DNA from: Halichondria panicea
Taxonomy: Eukaryota > Porifera > Demospongiae > Suberitida > Halichondriidae
Length of the DNA: 64,000 nucleotides
Direction of reading: 5' to 3'
Assembly (NCBI RefSeq): GCF_963675165.1
Contig: NC_087387.1
Coordinates: 3,275,501-3,339,500, forward strand
A program made the translations under genes and the position numbers. The notes beneath the pieces are model-generated. The model did not search any database. It had not been told where the DNA came from and saw only the letters and a list, made by a program, of their open reading frames with translations. Within the stretch, counting starts at the first letter, position 1. Each line of letters begins with the position of its first letter. Positions 35,249-46,744 of this stretch are shown here, piece after piece.

Positions 35249-38005
35249 TTAGGCTTGTCCAAAACCAAAACCGCTTACTAGTCCTTCAATCATGCCAGTT
35301 TTAAATTGGTCATAAGACATCATAGTAGTGGCCATGGGCAGGTACATCGTCAGAGAACAAGTGGAGGCAGTAGGGAATATGTTTGATCGGTCAAAATCGA
35401 TCGTCACCATTTTATGGAAGCCCATTGGAGGAACTCGGTCAGCTCCAGTTGCAAAAACAAGTATATCTTCCAAGCTGAGTGTGTGTTCCTCATTCCCTCC
35501 ATCAATAGAATGAACGGTGCACACTGTAAAGATAAGAATCACAGATATCTTGCACACATACTCTTAGAATGTCTGGTTTACCTGCTAGTCCATTTTCTAT
35601 TTCCGCCAGAAATTCAACCCAGTTCATAGTGGTAGACTCTTCTGCCTCTCTGTCATTTGAACCATTGACGGAGTAGTTATACTCAGTGAGTGCCATAAAC
35701 TCCGCTAGAGAAAGGCGAGCTGGTGAGCCACATACCACAAACAGCTTCTTCATCTTGGCTGGATATTTCTTGAGGAGTCCGTCAACGTTAAATAGACGCA
35801 AACCTTCTTTCATTTGATCCAACTCGGCTTTGATTGGCACCAAACACGAATTGATGGCTATCGCCTTGTGCAACATTGGGACATCTTCTAAGGACACTTG
35901 TGTGATAGGTTTCGAGAACCCACACTCAAAAACAACATCAGCTGGATCTTCACGCAAGAGCTCACGAAGGGTGGTGACGTCAGTGCAACCTGTATATCAA
36001 CATAATTATAGTCTGAATCATGTTAGGTGTATAGCGTACCTTTCCCAAAAAATCTTTCACTGAATCAACAAGTACATCACTGACATTGATCACCACACCG
36101 TCCAACCCTTCGGCTAAATAATCATATACCCAACTTGAAAAACACATGGGTCCAGGTCCACCTTGCACTATGGACATTGCACAAATGTGCCCAACATATT
36201 TATAATGCTTTTGGAGGAGAGCAGTGGTATTATGCAAGAGCACTTTTTCGTATGTGGAATATGTGGAACCAGTGAACAAGGATGAATTACCAATACAAGA
36301 CTCCAATGCAAGTCGAAAGAATTCTCGTTTGGGTCCACCTTCATCAGCTCCAGATTCACCGACAAAGGTGACTCGTAGTGGCAGTAACACATTTGTGTAG
36401 GGCTTCGAAAAACACCGTTTGATGTCCTCCCAGAGGTGCTTACGTCGCACAGTTAGCTGTTGGTGTGGGTCTTCAACTCCACATTTAATGTTCAGTTCTG
36501 AGACATGTTGCTTGACTATTTCAGGGGTGTCAACTTCTTGCCTATGATAGTTATATTATTATATTAGCTGTACATGAAACACTTATTATTACATTGAAAA
36601 ATCTCTTTCAGCAGTAGCAAGACTAGCTTCTAAGGCCATCTGTAGTTCCGGCTCGTATTCGGCAGGGAGGTCTTCCTCGAGGAGATCGACGTATGCCCTA
36701 TCGTATAATAAATAATTGAGTCTATGACGTTTGTTTGACTTACGAATAACCAGTGGATGAAAAACGAACAGGCTGCTCAGAGCGGGTTGTTGAACAAGCT
36801 GATGTTTCAGCCAATGTTGGAGGTGTAGGGTCAGGGAGGCCTTCCTCAAGGAGATTGATGTATGCCCTATCGTATAATAAATAATTGAGTTATCACGTTT
36901 GTTTGACTTACGATGCAAAACGACCAGAGCGGGTTGTTGAACATGCTGATGATGTTGGAGGTGTAGGGGTCTGGTCAGGCTGCCCAGAGCGGATTGCATT
37001 CCTTGCTGATGACCGTAGCAATTCAGCCAATGTTGGTGGTGTAGGGGGCAGGCTGTCACAAGAATCCCTAACACAAAAAGCCGTTGCAAATTGATACAAA
37101 AGTAAAGAATACCTACTTTCCCTTTTCCTTCTCTTTTTTGCACAAGGCGCTTGCTTCTTTGCACACTTCAATATGTGTTTTTAAGTAAGAGATTTCCACT
37201 TCTTTTCCGCATTCCAAGCACCTCTCTTTGGGTTCTGTACCCTACATTTAATTTATTAAGGAGAACATACATAATTATAGCACTGTGCACATTATTTTGT
37301 CAGTTGTTCCATTTACCTCTCCAGTCTCACATGGTAAGCCGAAAATGTCCATAATGTCAGCTTGAACTGGGCGAATGTACACCCTTGCTTGCACCACATA
37401 CGACTTGAGTTTAGCAACTGAGGTGAAGAACTTCTGTTCTATTGGGATCAATGCCCTGGAGTATGGGCCGTCTGTTCGGTGTAGCTCAAAGCCACCAGCC
37501 TTAACCAATAACGGAAATGATTGCAAAATCACTTCTTTAAGATGAACATAATCCCCGTTTAGCTTGAACACAAGTTTCTTCTCACCGAGGTCAGCTTGTT
37601 TCAGTGTATACTTATCTTGAGGATTTGGCACACTTTCAACAGCAGTTTGACCAAGACATACGAATTTGTGTGTCCATGTCATTCCAGCTCGACCCTTTTT
37701 CTCGTAAGGGGTGCTTCTAGCGTTTCTTCTTCTGCCAGTTGCCCTTGGCATGAACTCTTGGACATTGAAAACACTGAATGGATGGATTGCATAACAGTAC
37801 TATAATTATTCTCAGGAATGCACTCCTGTTATTCTACATGCACACGTACATGCAGGCTCACGTACCTAGATATGACAGACGAGCTGCCGGTACCGGTAGG
37901 CCTAGATGCAGTAGATGGACCTGGAGGTGAATCTTCATCAGTAGGGTTCAATAGCTCTGCAGCCTCTTTTAAGAGGCTGTTTGCTCTGCTAATTTTGTCA
38001 GCCAT
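35249..38005 (-). CDS. HECT-type E3 ubiquitin ligase carried by the transposon, nine exons
   Basis: Minus-strand exons: 38005-37866, 37773-37317, 37241-37117, 37067-36912, 36866-36744, 36697-36593, 36541-36040, 35989-35582 and 35523-35249; introns 45-92 bp. Exon 1 starts MADKISRANSLLKEAAELL. Exon 2 has FNVQEFMPRATGRRR and a WTHKFVCLG domain. Exon 3 has a C2HC finger (C207, C210, H222, C226). Exons 4-6 are proline/threonine-rich, with partly duplicated segments. Exon 6 ends in a UIM-like helix (EPELQMALEASLATAE). Exons 7-9 form the HECT domain, with RVTFVGESGADEGGPKREFF in the N-lobe and FPTASTCSLTMYLP in the C-lobe; the catalytic Cys codon is at 35357-35359. It would transfer ubiquitin from E2 to substrates. 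The nearest known type is G2E3-like HECT proteins. One oddity: exon 7 ends in phase 0 while exon 8 needs one more base, so the total is 2,291 nt. Confidence 0.85.
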
Positions 38006-38099
38006 GATGATGATGCTGTGCTTTATTTAAAATCCAGACCATGTGGATGTTACATTGCCAGCAAATATTTTCATAAAAAAATGCCTACACTGGCATAAT

Positions 38100-38443
38100 T
38101 ATGCATAATTATTGTTGTCAGTTGAGGTATATACATATTGCACACTGACATACGCAAATTCCCATATGCATATGCATGTTGACATAGCATGTTGACATAT
38201 GCATGTTGACATATCCATATTGCACACTGGCATATGTGTTGACGACGTGTGCACACATTGCACACGCACACTGGCATATGCACATGCATGTTGGCATATG
38301 CACATTGCACACTGGAATATGCACATGCATGTTGACATACGCACATTGCACACTGGCATATGCACATGCATGTTGACATATGCACATTGCACACTGGCAT
38401 ATGCACACTGGCGTAGTAATTTTGACACAGATAACACCCCATA
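38100..38443 (-). repeat. Right TIR with 21-bp subrepeats
   Basis: The inverted partner of 32858-33110. GCATATGTCAACATGCATGT and GCATATGCCAGTGTGCAAT units repeat about ten times on the minus strand, so this arm is longer than the left one. It lies 95 bp upstream of the ligase start codon and probably contains that gene's promoter (inference). Confidence 0.85.
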
Positions 38444-38830
38444 GAGACGAGAGCGGTATCCCTCCACAACACCAGCAGAAGCTGTCGCTGACATAACACA
38501 GACCCAGGCTAAGCTCTTTACCGTCTTAGATGCACTCAAGGGATATCATCAGTGCCCACTTGATGAGGAGAGCCAAAACCTCACCACCTTCATCGTACCT
38601 GCGAGCCCCCTATGGAATTTCGTCCATCAGTGAACACTATAACCGACGCATGGATGAAGCACTAGCAGGCATGCCGTTATCATCTTCGACAGTAATCAGC
38701 AAGAACACATTGTTCATGTACTACGGGAGTTACTTCGTCGCTGCCAAGAAAAAGGCATCTCCCTTAATCGAGAAAAATTCAACGTAGCATGTAGGTACGC
38801 TGTCATCGAACTCGAATGCCTCGAAAATAT
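38444..38830 (+). pseudogene. Gypsy RT fragment right of the transposon
   Basis: Contains TQAKLFTVLDALKGYHQCPL (about 38498-38557), then DEESQNLTTFIVP, an RRMDEALAGM block, a VIIFDSNQQEH stretch standing where the catalytic DD motif belongs, and ELLRRCQEKGISLNREKFNV. This is the palm and connection of Ty3/Gypsy reverse transcriptase with frame changes. It is the disrupted target of the integrase/HECT transposon. Confidence 0.75.
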
Positions 38831-39353
38831 ACTCTGACCTTGTATTCATTGCTTTACGTAAGGCTCAGCTCTCGTTTAGACTAACACTGGAACGAGTAGC
38901 CGCTTTTGCAGTGTTCTACTGAAAAACACTGCTGTAAACAAAATTATATAAAATTTTCTATGTCTCTCGCAATCACTTGCCATGAATCAAGGAAGATTGA
39001 AGATTGTTGCTCTCAGATTGTTGCTCTCAGAAAGAATACACGACTTGGGCATGCGCAAAAATAATTATATAGACGCCCTTCAGTTTTCGCTACGTGTGCA
39101 GCTAGTCTTGCAGAGCTAGTAGCTACTAGCAACATTCGGTGAACAAACTTTGCTACGCACTCTTCTGCAATGGCATTCCAAATTATTTTGCAAATCCACG
39201 AATTAAAATCCAAGTAAATATGCCTCTTACTTACACTTGAAGCAGACACACAGACACAACCGTATACCTCACACTACCGTTAGTAATACATGCCGGCGAA
39301 GATACGGCTTTTATGATAAGTTTGTACAGTGGAAAGACAATCAGGGTGTTCTT

Positions 39354-39742
39354 TAGTGGGCCGGCTCTGGCAAAGTCGTTTACATAGTGGGATATCCTGT
39401 TTTCCTCTAAGTGTCCGGTGGGTGGGTTGTTAATTTTACTAGTTTCCCTCCAGCTGCAGAACATTGGCAGGTGGATCACACAGCTGTTCCGATTTAATCA
39501 CACACCATTAATTTTTAATTTTTATTTCACTTTCACACACCATTTTATTTAGTGAGCCGGCTCTGGCAAAGTCGTTTACATAGTGGGATATCGTGTTTTC
39601 CTCTAAGTGTCCGGTGGGTGGGTTGTTAATTTTACTAGTTTCCCTCCAGCTGCAGAACATTGGCAGGTGGATCACACAGCTGTTCCGATTTAATCACACA
39701 CCATTAATTTTTAATTTTTGTTTCACTTTCACACACCATTAT
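39354..39742. repeat. Direct repeat, two copies at about 197-bp spacing
   Basis: The block starting GCCGGCTCTGGCAAAGTCGT at about 39359 and running through TTCCCTCCAGCTGCAGAACA to CTTTCACACACCATT is repeated almost exactly from about 39556. Differences are very few, which suggests a recent tandem duplication. No coding. Confidence 0.85.
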
Positions 39743-39834
39743 TATTTTCACCGTCACGGATGAGCAATATTTAATTACATTATTTTGTAGGGCAAAGGAA
39801 GTAGTTGATCAACTAGATAGACTAGGATGACCTG

Positions 39835-39989
39835 TGATATCTTGAGAAGATTCAATTTAATTCAAGAATATGGAACTCTGATTCGTAGAATACAGACATT
39901 ACATCATCATTACAGTAAGCATAATTCCACCACTAACACCTGATATAGTCAGTCAAGTAAATTCTTGCCAGGTTCAAGATATAAAATCA
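39835..39989 (-). repeat. Gypsy-2 3' LTR, minus strand, shortened
   Basis: On the minus strand it starts TGATTTTATATCTTGAACC just after a polypurine tract (AAGAGGGAA, 39998-39990) and ends AAGATATCA, as in the LTR at 17840-18050. It is about 55 bp shorter because the middle, including the TATA region, is missing. Confidence 0.7.
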
Positions 39990-40269
39990 TTCCCTCTTAA
40001 ATGTGTACATCCATTAAGTGGCATCCGATTGCGAAGAGGGTATCGTAGACTAGCCTCTTGATCGATTTGGGGTGTGGGGTGAGGAGGGCAATTCAGGATA
40101 TTCGAATTCCGAAATCATTTCTGCGTCAGGGTATCCTCGTTTGGCTCGGTAGATGGGAATCTAGGTTGGATGTGGTCAACATGTCTGACTCGACCGTCGT
40201 CTAATTCAATTTCATAAGACACAGGTCCTCCTTAATGGTTCCTTAATGGTTCCTGGCATCCATTTCAGT

Positions 40270-41905
40270 TTACATTTATAACCGGTTGAGAATTGGAGTG
40301 CTTGTCGTGACTCTCTTTTTATCAAGCTTGTTCTTTATCGACTTTGTCCGGTTTGAGTAAGTCGAATCGAGTTCGTACTTTCCGTTGTAGGAACAACTCG
40401 CTCGGGGTCGAGTTAGTCGTGGCAGAGCGGTAAGTGAGCAGAAACTGTGACAAACGTGCACTCAATGATGGCTCGTCCCTTTCTCCAGCCAATCGTTCTG
40501 CTTGTCCGTTTGATGACTGATGATAGGGTGCTGTACGGATATGCTTCACACCATTAGACTTCATGAACTGAGCAAACTCGTCTGAGGTCACTGACCACTT
40601 GTTCGGGTAGTACTAGGATAACCTCCGGCCACTTGGAGTGAGCATCAACTTAGGAATGGTCCTGCAAAATCAATGTGTATCCTTTTGCACGGAATTGTTG
40701 GCCATACCATTTGACTTTTAAGATTTAGCCACTTCTTCGATGGCTTTGTCAATCCCACTCCACCAGAAGTAACTATCGCTTTCATCCGAGTAATACCAGG
40801 GTGATTCTCGTGAAGTGAATTGAGTAGCATTGAGTAGCATTAGATTGTGGAATGATGACACGGCTAATTTCATTTTGTCTGGCCTTGAATGGTTTGAGAT
40901 CATCCATAGGCCAACCATTGAAAACTGATCGTCTTCAGCACAGGGTCATGCAAAGTTTCGGTTTGGATCTGCTGGTAGTCAACTGGTAGCGATTGTACTT
41001 GAGCAACATTTGTACTTGAGCAACATTAAACACACTTGCTGAATCCTGACTTTGTTCAACTGTTTGAGTGGTCAGCGGTAACCGGGACAATCCATCTGCA
41101 TTACGATGAGCTTGAGTGGGTTTGAATTGGATTTCGTAGGAGTAAGCGTAGGAGTAAGCGGACAATAGTAATGCCCAACGTTGCAGGCATGCTGCAGCCA
41201 GAGAGGGGAATGCCAGAGAGGGGAATGCAGCCAGAGAGGGGACTCCTTTCTTTGAGCCAAAAATTGTGGCTTGTGGTCTGTAACGAGGGTGAATTGTCGA
41301 CCGTACAAGTACTGGTGAAATTTTTTAACACCAAAAATCAGACTTATTTTTCCAGCTGAGCGTAGTTCTTTTCGCTGGGGGCTAGAGTGGGGGTTAGAGT
41401 ATGAGACGCAAAAGAGATAGGTCTCTCACTGGTAAGTGTGCGAGACCACTGCTCCAATTCCATAGGCTGAGGCATCTGCAGCCATCGTCATCGGGACTTT
41501 GGGGTCATAATGTGTCAGTACACTCGCGGAGTCTTTAGCTAGCTGGAAAGCTTGGTCACATTCCTTGCTCCATTCCCACTTTTGCTTGTCTTTCAGCAGC
41601 TGATTGAGAGGGTGGAGGAGGTTTCGAACAAATTTGCCATAGTAATTGAGTAGTCCGAGAAAAGATCGTAGCTCTTGCATTCGTGATAGCTTTGGGAGTG
41701 CTCGGATTCTGTGCTGATCAACTTGATGACCCAAATACTCAACTGATTTGGCCATGAAATTGCACTTCGGCCTAATTCCTCAATAAGTTGCAGAGATGGT
41801 CCTCCGGGCACTCCTCCGATGTGCCCGTAACAAGTATGTCATCGATATAACAGATCACTCTGGGGATGCCTCGCAGTATCGTGTCCATCAATCGTTGAAA
41901 AACAA
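40270..41905 (-). pseudogene. Gypsy-2 RT, RNase H and integrase remnant
   Basis: Reading the minus strand: RT with CYIDDILVTG (about 41850), the EYLGHQVDQHRIRALP and RSFLGLLNYYGKFVRNLLHP blocks (41755-41600), RNase H with PMTMAADASAYGIGAVVS (about 41480) and LVTDHKP (about 41285), an integrase zinc-binding remnant with LLNSLHENHPGITRMK (about 40825-40780), CKRIHIDFAGPF, and the core end VKHIRTAPYHQSSNGQAERL (40545-40485). Order and motifs are those of Ty3/Gypsy. Frame changes, stops and small duplications break it. Confidence 0.8.
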
Positions 41906-41929
41906 CTGTCATGGACGACTGTCATGGCT

Positions 41930-44540
41930 GTCAGTGTTCCCCAACTCTATCTCATTACGTCGTCCGAGTGATGCACTCAAAAATCAATTCGAGAGAGGAA
42001 CTTTAGCCAACAAGCTGATGTTGAAGAAGCAGTACTTCAATAACAGAGAACACTACTGTTGAGTCACACCTTAAAACCATGAAAGAACTTACCGACAGAT
42101 TGGCAGCAATTGATGCGCCAATATCAGAAGAAGACCAGGTCCTAGGAAGTCTGCCCAAACCATATGCTCTTGAGACACAGTTGGAGCTAGGAAATGTTCA
42201 ACAGTCGATACTTCATGAGGAGAGAAAGCTAAGCGACACAAAACGACTGCCCTTATCGGATTCTCTAGTGAGAGGCAAAAACAGAAACGCACTGTAACAT
42301 GTTTTGAATACACTTTCGACGAGATTGAATTTAAACAACGAATGGCTGCAAGAAAGAGATACACAGAGCCAAGCCAGCAGAGGAACAAGAGTCTGACTCC
42401 GAGGAGAGCTGCAACCACGCCTGACAAGAGGCTCTGGGGCATCGAGCCACATGACACCCAGAAAAGATTTGCTGAAAAAGTACGAAGAGTTCAAAAAACC
42501 TGAGAAAGTCTGTTTAGGAGATGGGCGCACTGCGCTTTTGGCGCCATTTAACAATGAAATTCAAAGTAAGCAACCCAAAACCAAAACCATCAGTCATGTA
42601 TCGTGTTCTCTATGTCTCGTGTAATCTGTTTTCCGTGAGCAGATCGAGGAAATGTTGTAAAATTTGGCAAGACAAGATGTTGGATTCGAAATCGAAGTGG
42701 TAATGGGCAGCTTAGAAGACAAGTTGTACTGTCTGCATGCATCGCTCGCTAAACAATGATATGAACATTTGGCATCAACGATTGGGACATACTAGTGAAC
42801 AAAGACTCAAAGAGATGGACCTTGTCGAAGGAATGAACGTCTCAAAGAAGTCACAACTTTCGTTCTGTGAAGGATGTGTTCAAGGCAAACTCAGTCGTAA
42901 GCCCTTCAAACCAGTGGGAGGGCTACAGATTGATGTTTGTGGACCAATAGCAACCGAATCAATTGGCAGATGACTACAGCAGATGTACCAGAGTGTATTT
43001 CATGAGAAACAAGTCGGAACGGCCTTCGAAAAATTCAAAGAATTTGAAGCTGTAACTACCAATGATTGTGGACAGAGAATAGGAACCTTACGTACCGATA
43101 ATGGAGGCGAGTATGTTTCAACTGAGTTCAAAGACTATCTGAAACAAAGCGGCATAAAGCAAGAGTTGACCGTTCCGTATTCTCCTCAACAAAATGGAGT
43201 TGCGGAAAGAGTAAATCGCACTCTAATGGAATCAGCAAGGTCGATGTTGGCTCACGCAGATCACTTATGGGTTGCAGCAGCAGCATATGTAAAGGATCGC
43301 ACACCAACTGCCTGAAGACAAAAACTGGACAAAAAGGCTGAAAAGTTTCGTTTTGTTGGATACAGCTGGATACAGCTGGATACAGCATGGAGCTACCGTC
43401 TTCTAGACGACAAAGCTCTGACGTTCGCAGAGATGTGGTTTTCAATGAGAAGGACTTTAGTCAGCAAGAAGAACCCCTGAGGAAAGTGAAGTGAAGTTGA
43501 TGCCCCTGAGGAGAATACGCCAACTCCAGATGAGCACAGACATCCAGTCAGGGAAAGAAGACAACCACCGATACGATACGGCAGAGATGAGTTTGCCAGT
43601 TTGGGAACTGAAATCGACGAAAGTTCCGGCTAAGTACCAAATAATTTGAAGGAAGCCCTCGAAAGTGACTTAACAAAAGAATGGCAAGCAGCGGCAGATT
43701 CTGAGTACTTATCACTTGTTGAAAACAAGATTGGATGCAAATGGATTTTCAAGATGAAGTACGAACGCTACGAAGGAACCAAAGGATATTCACAAAAATA
43801 TGGGGTCGACTACGAAGAGACCTTTGCACCTGTGGTGCGTTTTTCATCCATCAGAGCTCTCCTTGCCCAAAATGATATGTTGGTACATCAAATGGACGTT
43901 CAAACTGCCTGGTACTCTGGAAGAGGAAATATTCATGCAACAACCAGAGGGATATATACTTGTATGCCGACTGAACCGTTCATTATACGGGTTGAAACAG
44001 GTACCTCGATGCTGGAACATTACGTTCAAGGACTTTATGGATCTAACTCAGCAGATCCTTGTGTTTTCATCAAGAAAGAAAATGACAGAACGACCATTGT
44101 GGCAGTATAATTATGTCGACGACCTGATTATTTTAACGAACAGCATACTAAGGATATGTTTGCCAACCAGTTTGAAAACTACGCTACTGTCTCGGGATTA
44201 GTGTTGAACAGGATGAAAAAAATAGTCGAATGTGGATCCATCAAAAGCAATACATAACGTCGCGGTACGAGTGGCAACACCAATGGACTCCAATGTCACA
44301 CTTATTAAAGACGATAGCAAAAGCAATCAGGTCGATCAAGCCCAGTATCAAAGCATGGTTGGAAGCTTGTTGTATGCAAGCACAGCCTTTGCCGTTGGAA
44401 GGGTGTCAAAATTCAGTTCAGCACCAACCACAGCACACCTCACTGCAGTCAAGAGGATCTTTCGTTATTTGAAATGCAAGACAGTAAATGTAGACTTGAT
44501 TGGCTACTTGCTAGAAAACAGTTTCGAGCAATGTAGGTAG
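41930..44540 (+). pseudogene. Copia-1 polyprotein remnant (gag, integrase, RT, part of RNase H)
   Basis: Gag: ERGTLANKLMLKKQYF and MKELTDRLAAIDAPISEEDQ (about 41990-42140). Integrase: a GAG-pre-integrase finger with IWHQRLGHTSEQRLKEM and FCEGCVQGKLSRKPF (42764-42910), then the core with QIDVCGPI (Asp), RTDNGGEYVSTEF (Asp) and YSPQQNGVAERVNRTL (Glu) at 42925-43225. RT: CKWIFKMKY, KYGVDYEETFAPVVRFSSIR (about 43797-43856), LNRSLYGLKQVPRCW and YVDDLIIL (about 44111-44134). RNase H: a partial YQSMVGSLLYAS block at about 44345. Many frame changes; a protease was not found. Order (integrase before RT) shows Ty1/Copia. Confidence 0.82.
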
Positions 44541-44544
44541 GTAA

Positions 44545-45515
44545 TGAGTCGACTTGTAACCATCCACTGCTACAAACCCCCCAGCGTATCAAACTCATGT
44601 TTCCATCCACATGCCACAGATATGATACATTACAGATATGATACATTGTACCTGCGTCGATCAACAGTACCTTGTCTGTACGCCAAGTCGCATAGACTCG
44701 TCGTTCAGGGACTCTGTGTCCCATACACATGTACCCAGCACTTGGAAATTGATGGTTTATCCTCTACACTAGCTGTGTATCAGTGATGTCTGAGTACATC
44801 TGCCTTACACTTACGTGAAACAGATACTCCTAACAGCTTGGCCATTTGGGGAACAGTGAACCAAGTAAAGTTTCCAGCTGGTGACGAGATATGACGACTG
44901 AAGGCCTGTCCTACAAATAGTACAGTATACAGCATGTCATACGTTTACATATTGATCTGTACGGGTAGTTTCTGCTGTTTCTGCTGTCTCTGAGCAGAAT
45001 AGATAACATTTCAGACAAAGAACTTATTAGAGTCAAAATTCCCAGCCTGTTTGTAGTAAATGTCCCGTCCCGGTAAACGTCCCAGTAAATGTACACGTCC
45101 CGGTATGCCTTTTTCCTGTGGGCGAGGTCGACCAGCCTCCCAAATTTGGGGTGTGGTTGTCACAGCCCAGCAATTACTGCTGTATCCGCTCCCATGTGTC
45201 CCGGCAAGTGTCCAGGTATTTGTCCCAGTACAGTATTGCCTATTGCCATGAACGTGTGATTTTTGGGAGTGGTCACTAGGTGCTCTTTATTAAAAATCTA
45301 AAAGCAATGATGGCAAGAAAGCAATGATGGCAAGAAGAAGCGCCCTTCACAAGAATAGTGATTCTGGCAGCTGTCTGTGGAGGAACGTTTACACTTGCGT
45401 TTGTGCTCAAATCTGTCTGAGGTGCTTGGATCACACATACACCAAGAAATTATTATACCATACCATCTCATAAGACTCTGTGTCACTGGGCTGTGAAATC
45501 GAAGTGGTAGCTACA
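44545..45515. other. Stretch without recognised gene
   Basis: Tandem words such as ACAGATATGATACATT (44628-44650) and CGTCCCGGTA/GTCCCAGTA (45064-45235) occur. Open frames are short and featureless. Confidence 0.5.
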
Positions 45516-45519
45516 CGTG

Positions 45520-46608
45520 GTAGCCGTCTCCTAGTCAAGCGATTACGTCTCCTCAATCTTAGATTACGCAGTCTTTTTAAATGTCTAGGAATTCTCTAAT
45601 TGTTTCGTATGTACGTCCGCTTGATTCATATTCCTGCATATTCCTGCTTGATTCAGTATAGTACTAACAGTGCGTAGTACTAATAATTATCTATGCCCAA
45701 AACGGATGGGTCAAAGGTCAAAGTTGCTTGTGCACTGGATTGGAACCTGGAGAAATTTAAAGCTAATTAAAGTGGTAGCTACACGTGGCCTTGACTATGC
45801 AAATTTGACTAAGCTGAAATGATCTTACCAGGAACAATTGCTACAGTCAAACTGGGTTGTGTGTAGTGCCTGATATGTTTTGCAGGGGGAACTAAATCCC
45901 AGCCTGTTAGAATGCATGCTGTTAGAATGCATGCATGCGTTGTGTACCCTCGTGTGTCCTAGTTTGCTGACTTTGTACTGGGCTGTGTGCATTTAAATTC
46001 CATCTTACACTTAGTAATTACAACGTTAATTGCTAACGATAATTATTACAGCTTTACACAGTCGTACATTTGCTGGAATATACGAAAACTTGGCATGTGC
46101 GTGCTTTTACTGTGTACAACATGCAATGCACAACATGCAATGCATTTACAGAGGAAATCTCCTAGTGAGGCATGTAGTTTTTTCTCGCACTTACAACAAA
46201 CTTACAACAAACACTGGTGCTATACAGAGGTGGACCTGGGTCTAAGCAGCCAAATAAGGCCGCCTACGCTAGATTGCAGTAATACGACGACTACGGAAGC
46301 ACATCCCCAGGTCATTAATTCTCAAGGTTCAAGCTTTAAATTTCTCCAGGTTCCAATCCAGTGCACAAGCAACTTTAGTGCACAAGCAACTTTGACCTTT
46401 GACCCATCCGTTTTGGGCATAAGCGCGCATGGCTACTATAATTATTAGTACTGCGCACTGTTAGTACTATACTGATTCAAGCAGGAATATGCAGGAATAT
46501 GAATCAAGCGGACGTACATACGAAACAATTAGAGAATTCCTAGACATTTAAAAAGACTGCGTAATCTAAGATTGAGGAGACGTAATCCCTTGACTAGGAG
46601 ACGGCTAC
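45520..46608. mobile_element. 1.1-kb foldback element
   Basis: The left arm (about 45520-45770) starts GTAGCCGTCTCCTAGTCAAG; the right arm (about 46330-46608) is its inverted copy ending CTAGGAGACGGCTAC. Shared internal blocks include TGTCTAGGAATTCTCTAATT, CGTATGTACGTCCGCTTGAT and GGGTCAAAGGTCAAAGTTGC. TA at both tips may be the target duplication. The centre is non-coding. It is a non-autonomous DNA element. Confidence 0.75.
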
Positions 46609-46744
46609 TGGCTGAAGGTTGACCTTGTATAGGTACATTCGCAGAAAGAGTTGCAGGGTTCAGGAAGTCTACTAGGATATAGACAGGAGAGTGGTGCGAA
46701 AGTATAAGCTGTAAGCTGCCTATAATTATCGCATGCTTGTCTAC

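Larger units (their letters stand above)
32858..38443. mobile_element. Complete 5.6-kb DNA transposon carrying an integrase-type transposase and a HECT ubiquitin ligase
   Basis: The left end starts TATGGGGTGTTATCTGTG and the right end is its reverse complement, followed inward on both sides by TCAAAATTACTA and then repeat arrays. The 6-base word gagacg flanks both ends (32852-32857 and 38444-38449). The flanking Gypsy RT fragment reads through in frame when one copy of the word is removed, so the boundaries are exact. Two convergent genes fill it: a DD35E transposase (33214-35026, plus) and a HECT E3 ligase (35249-38005, minus). A 6-bp duplication and an integrase-like enzyme are compatible with the IS3EU-type superfamily, but I have not been able to check that. 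Confidence 0.88.

Noticed and set aside
36885-37094. Plus-strand open frame in the HECT locus
   Set aside because: Antisense shadow of exon 4 and its introns; the minus strand has splice signals and domains.
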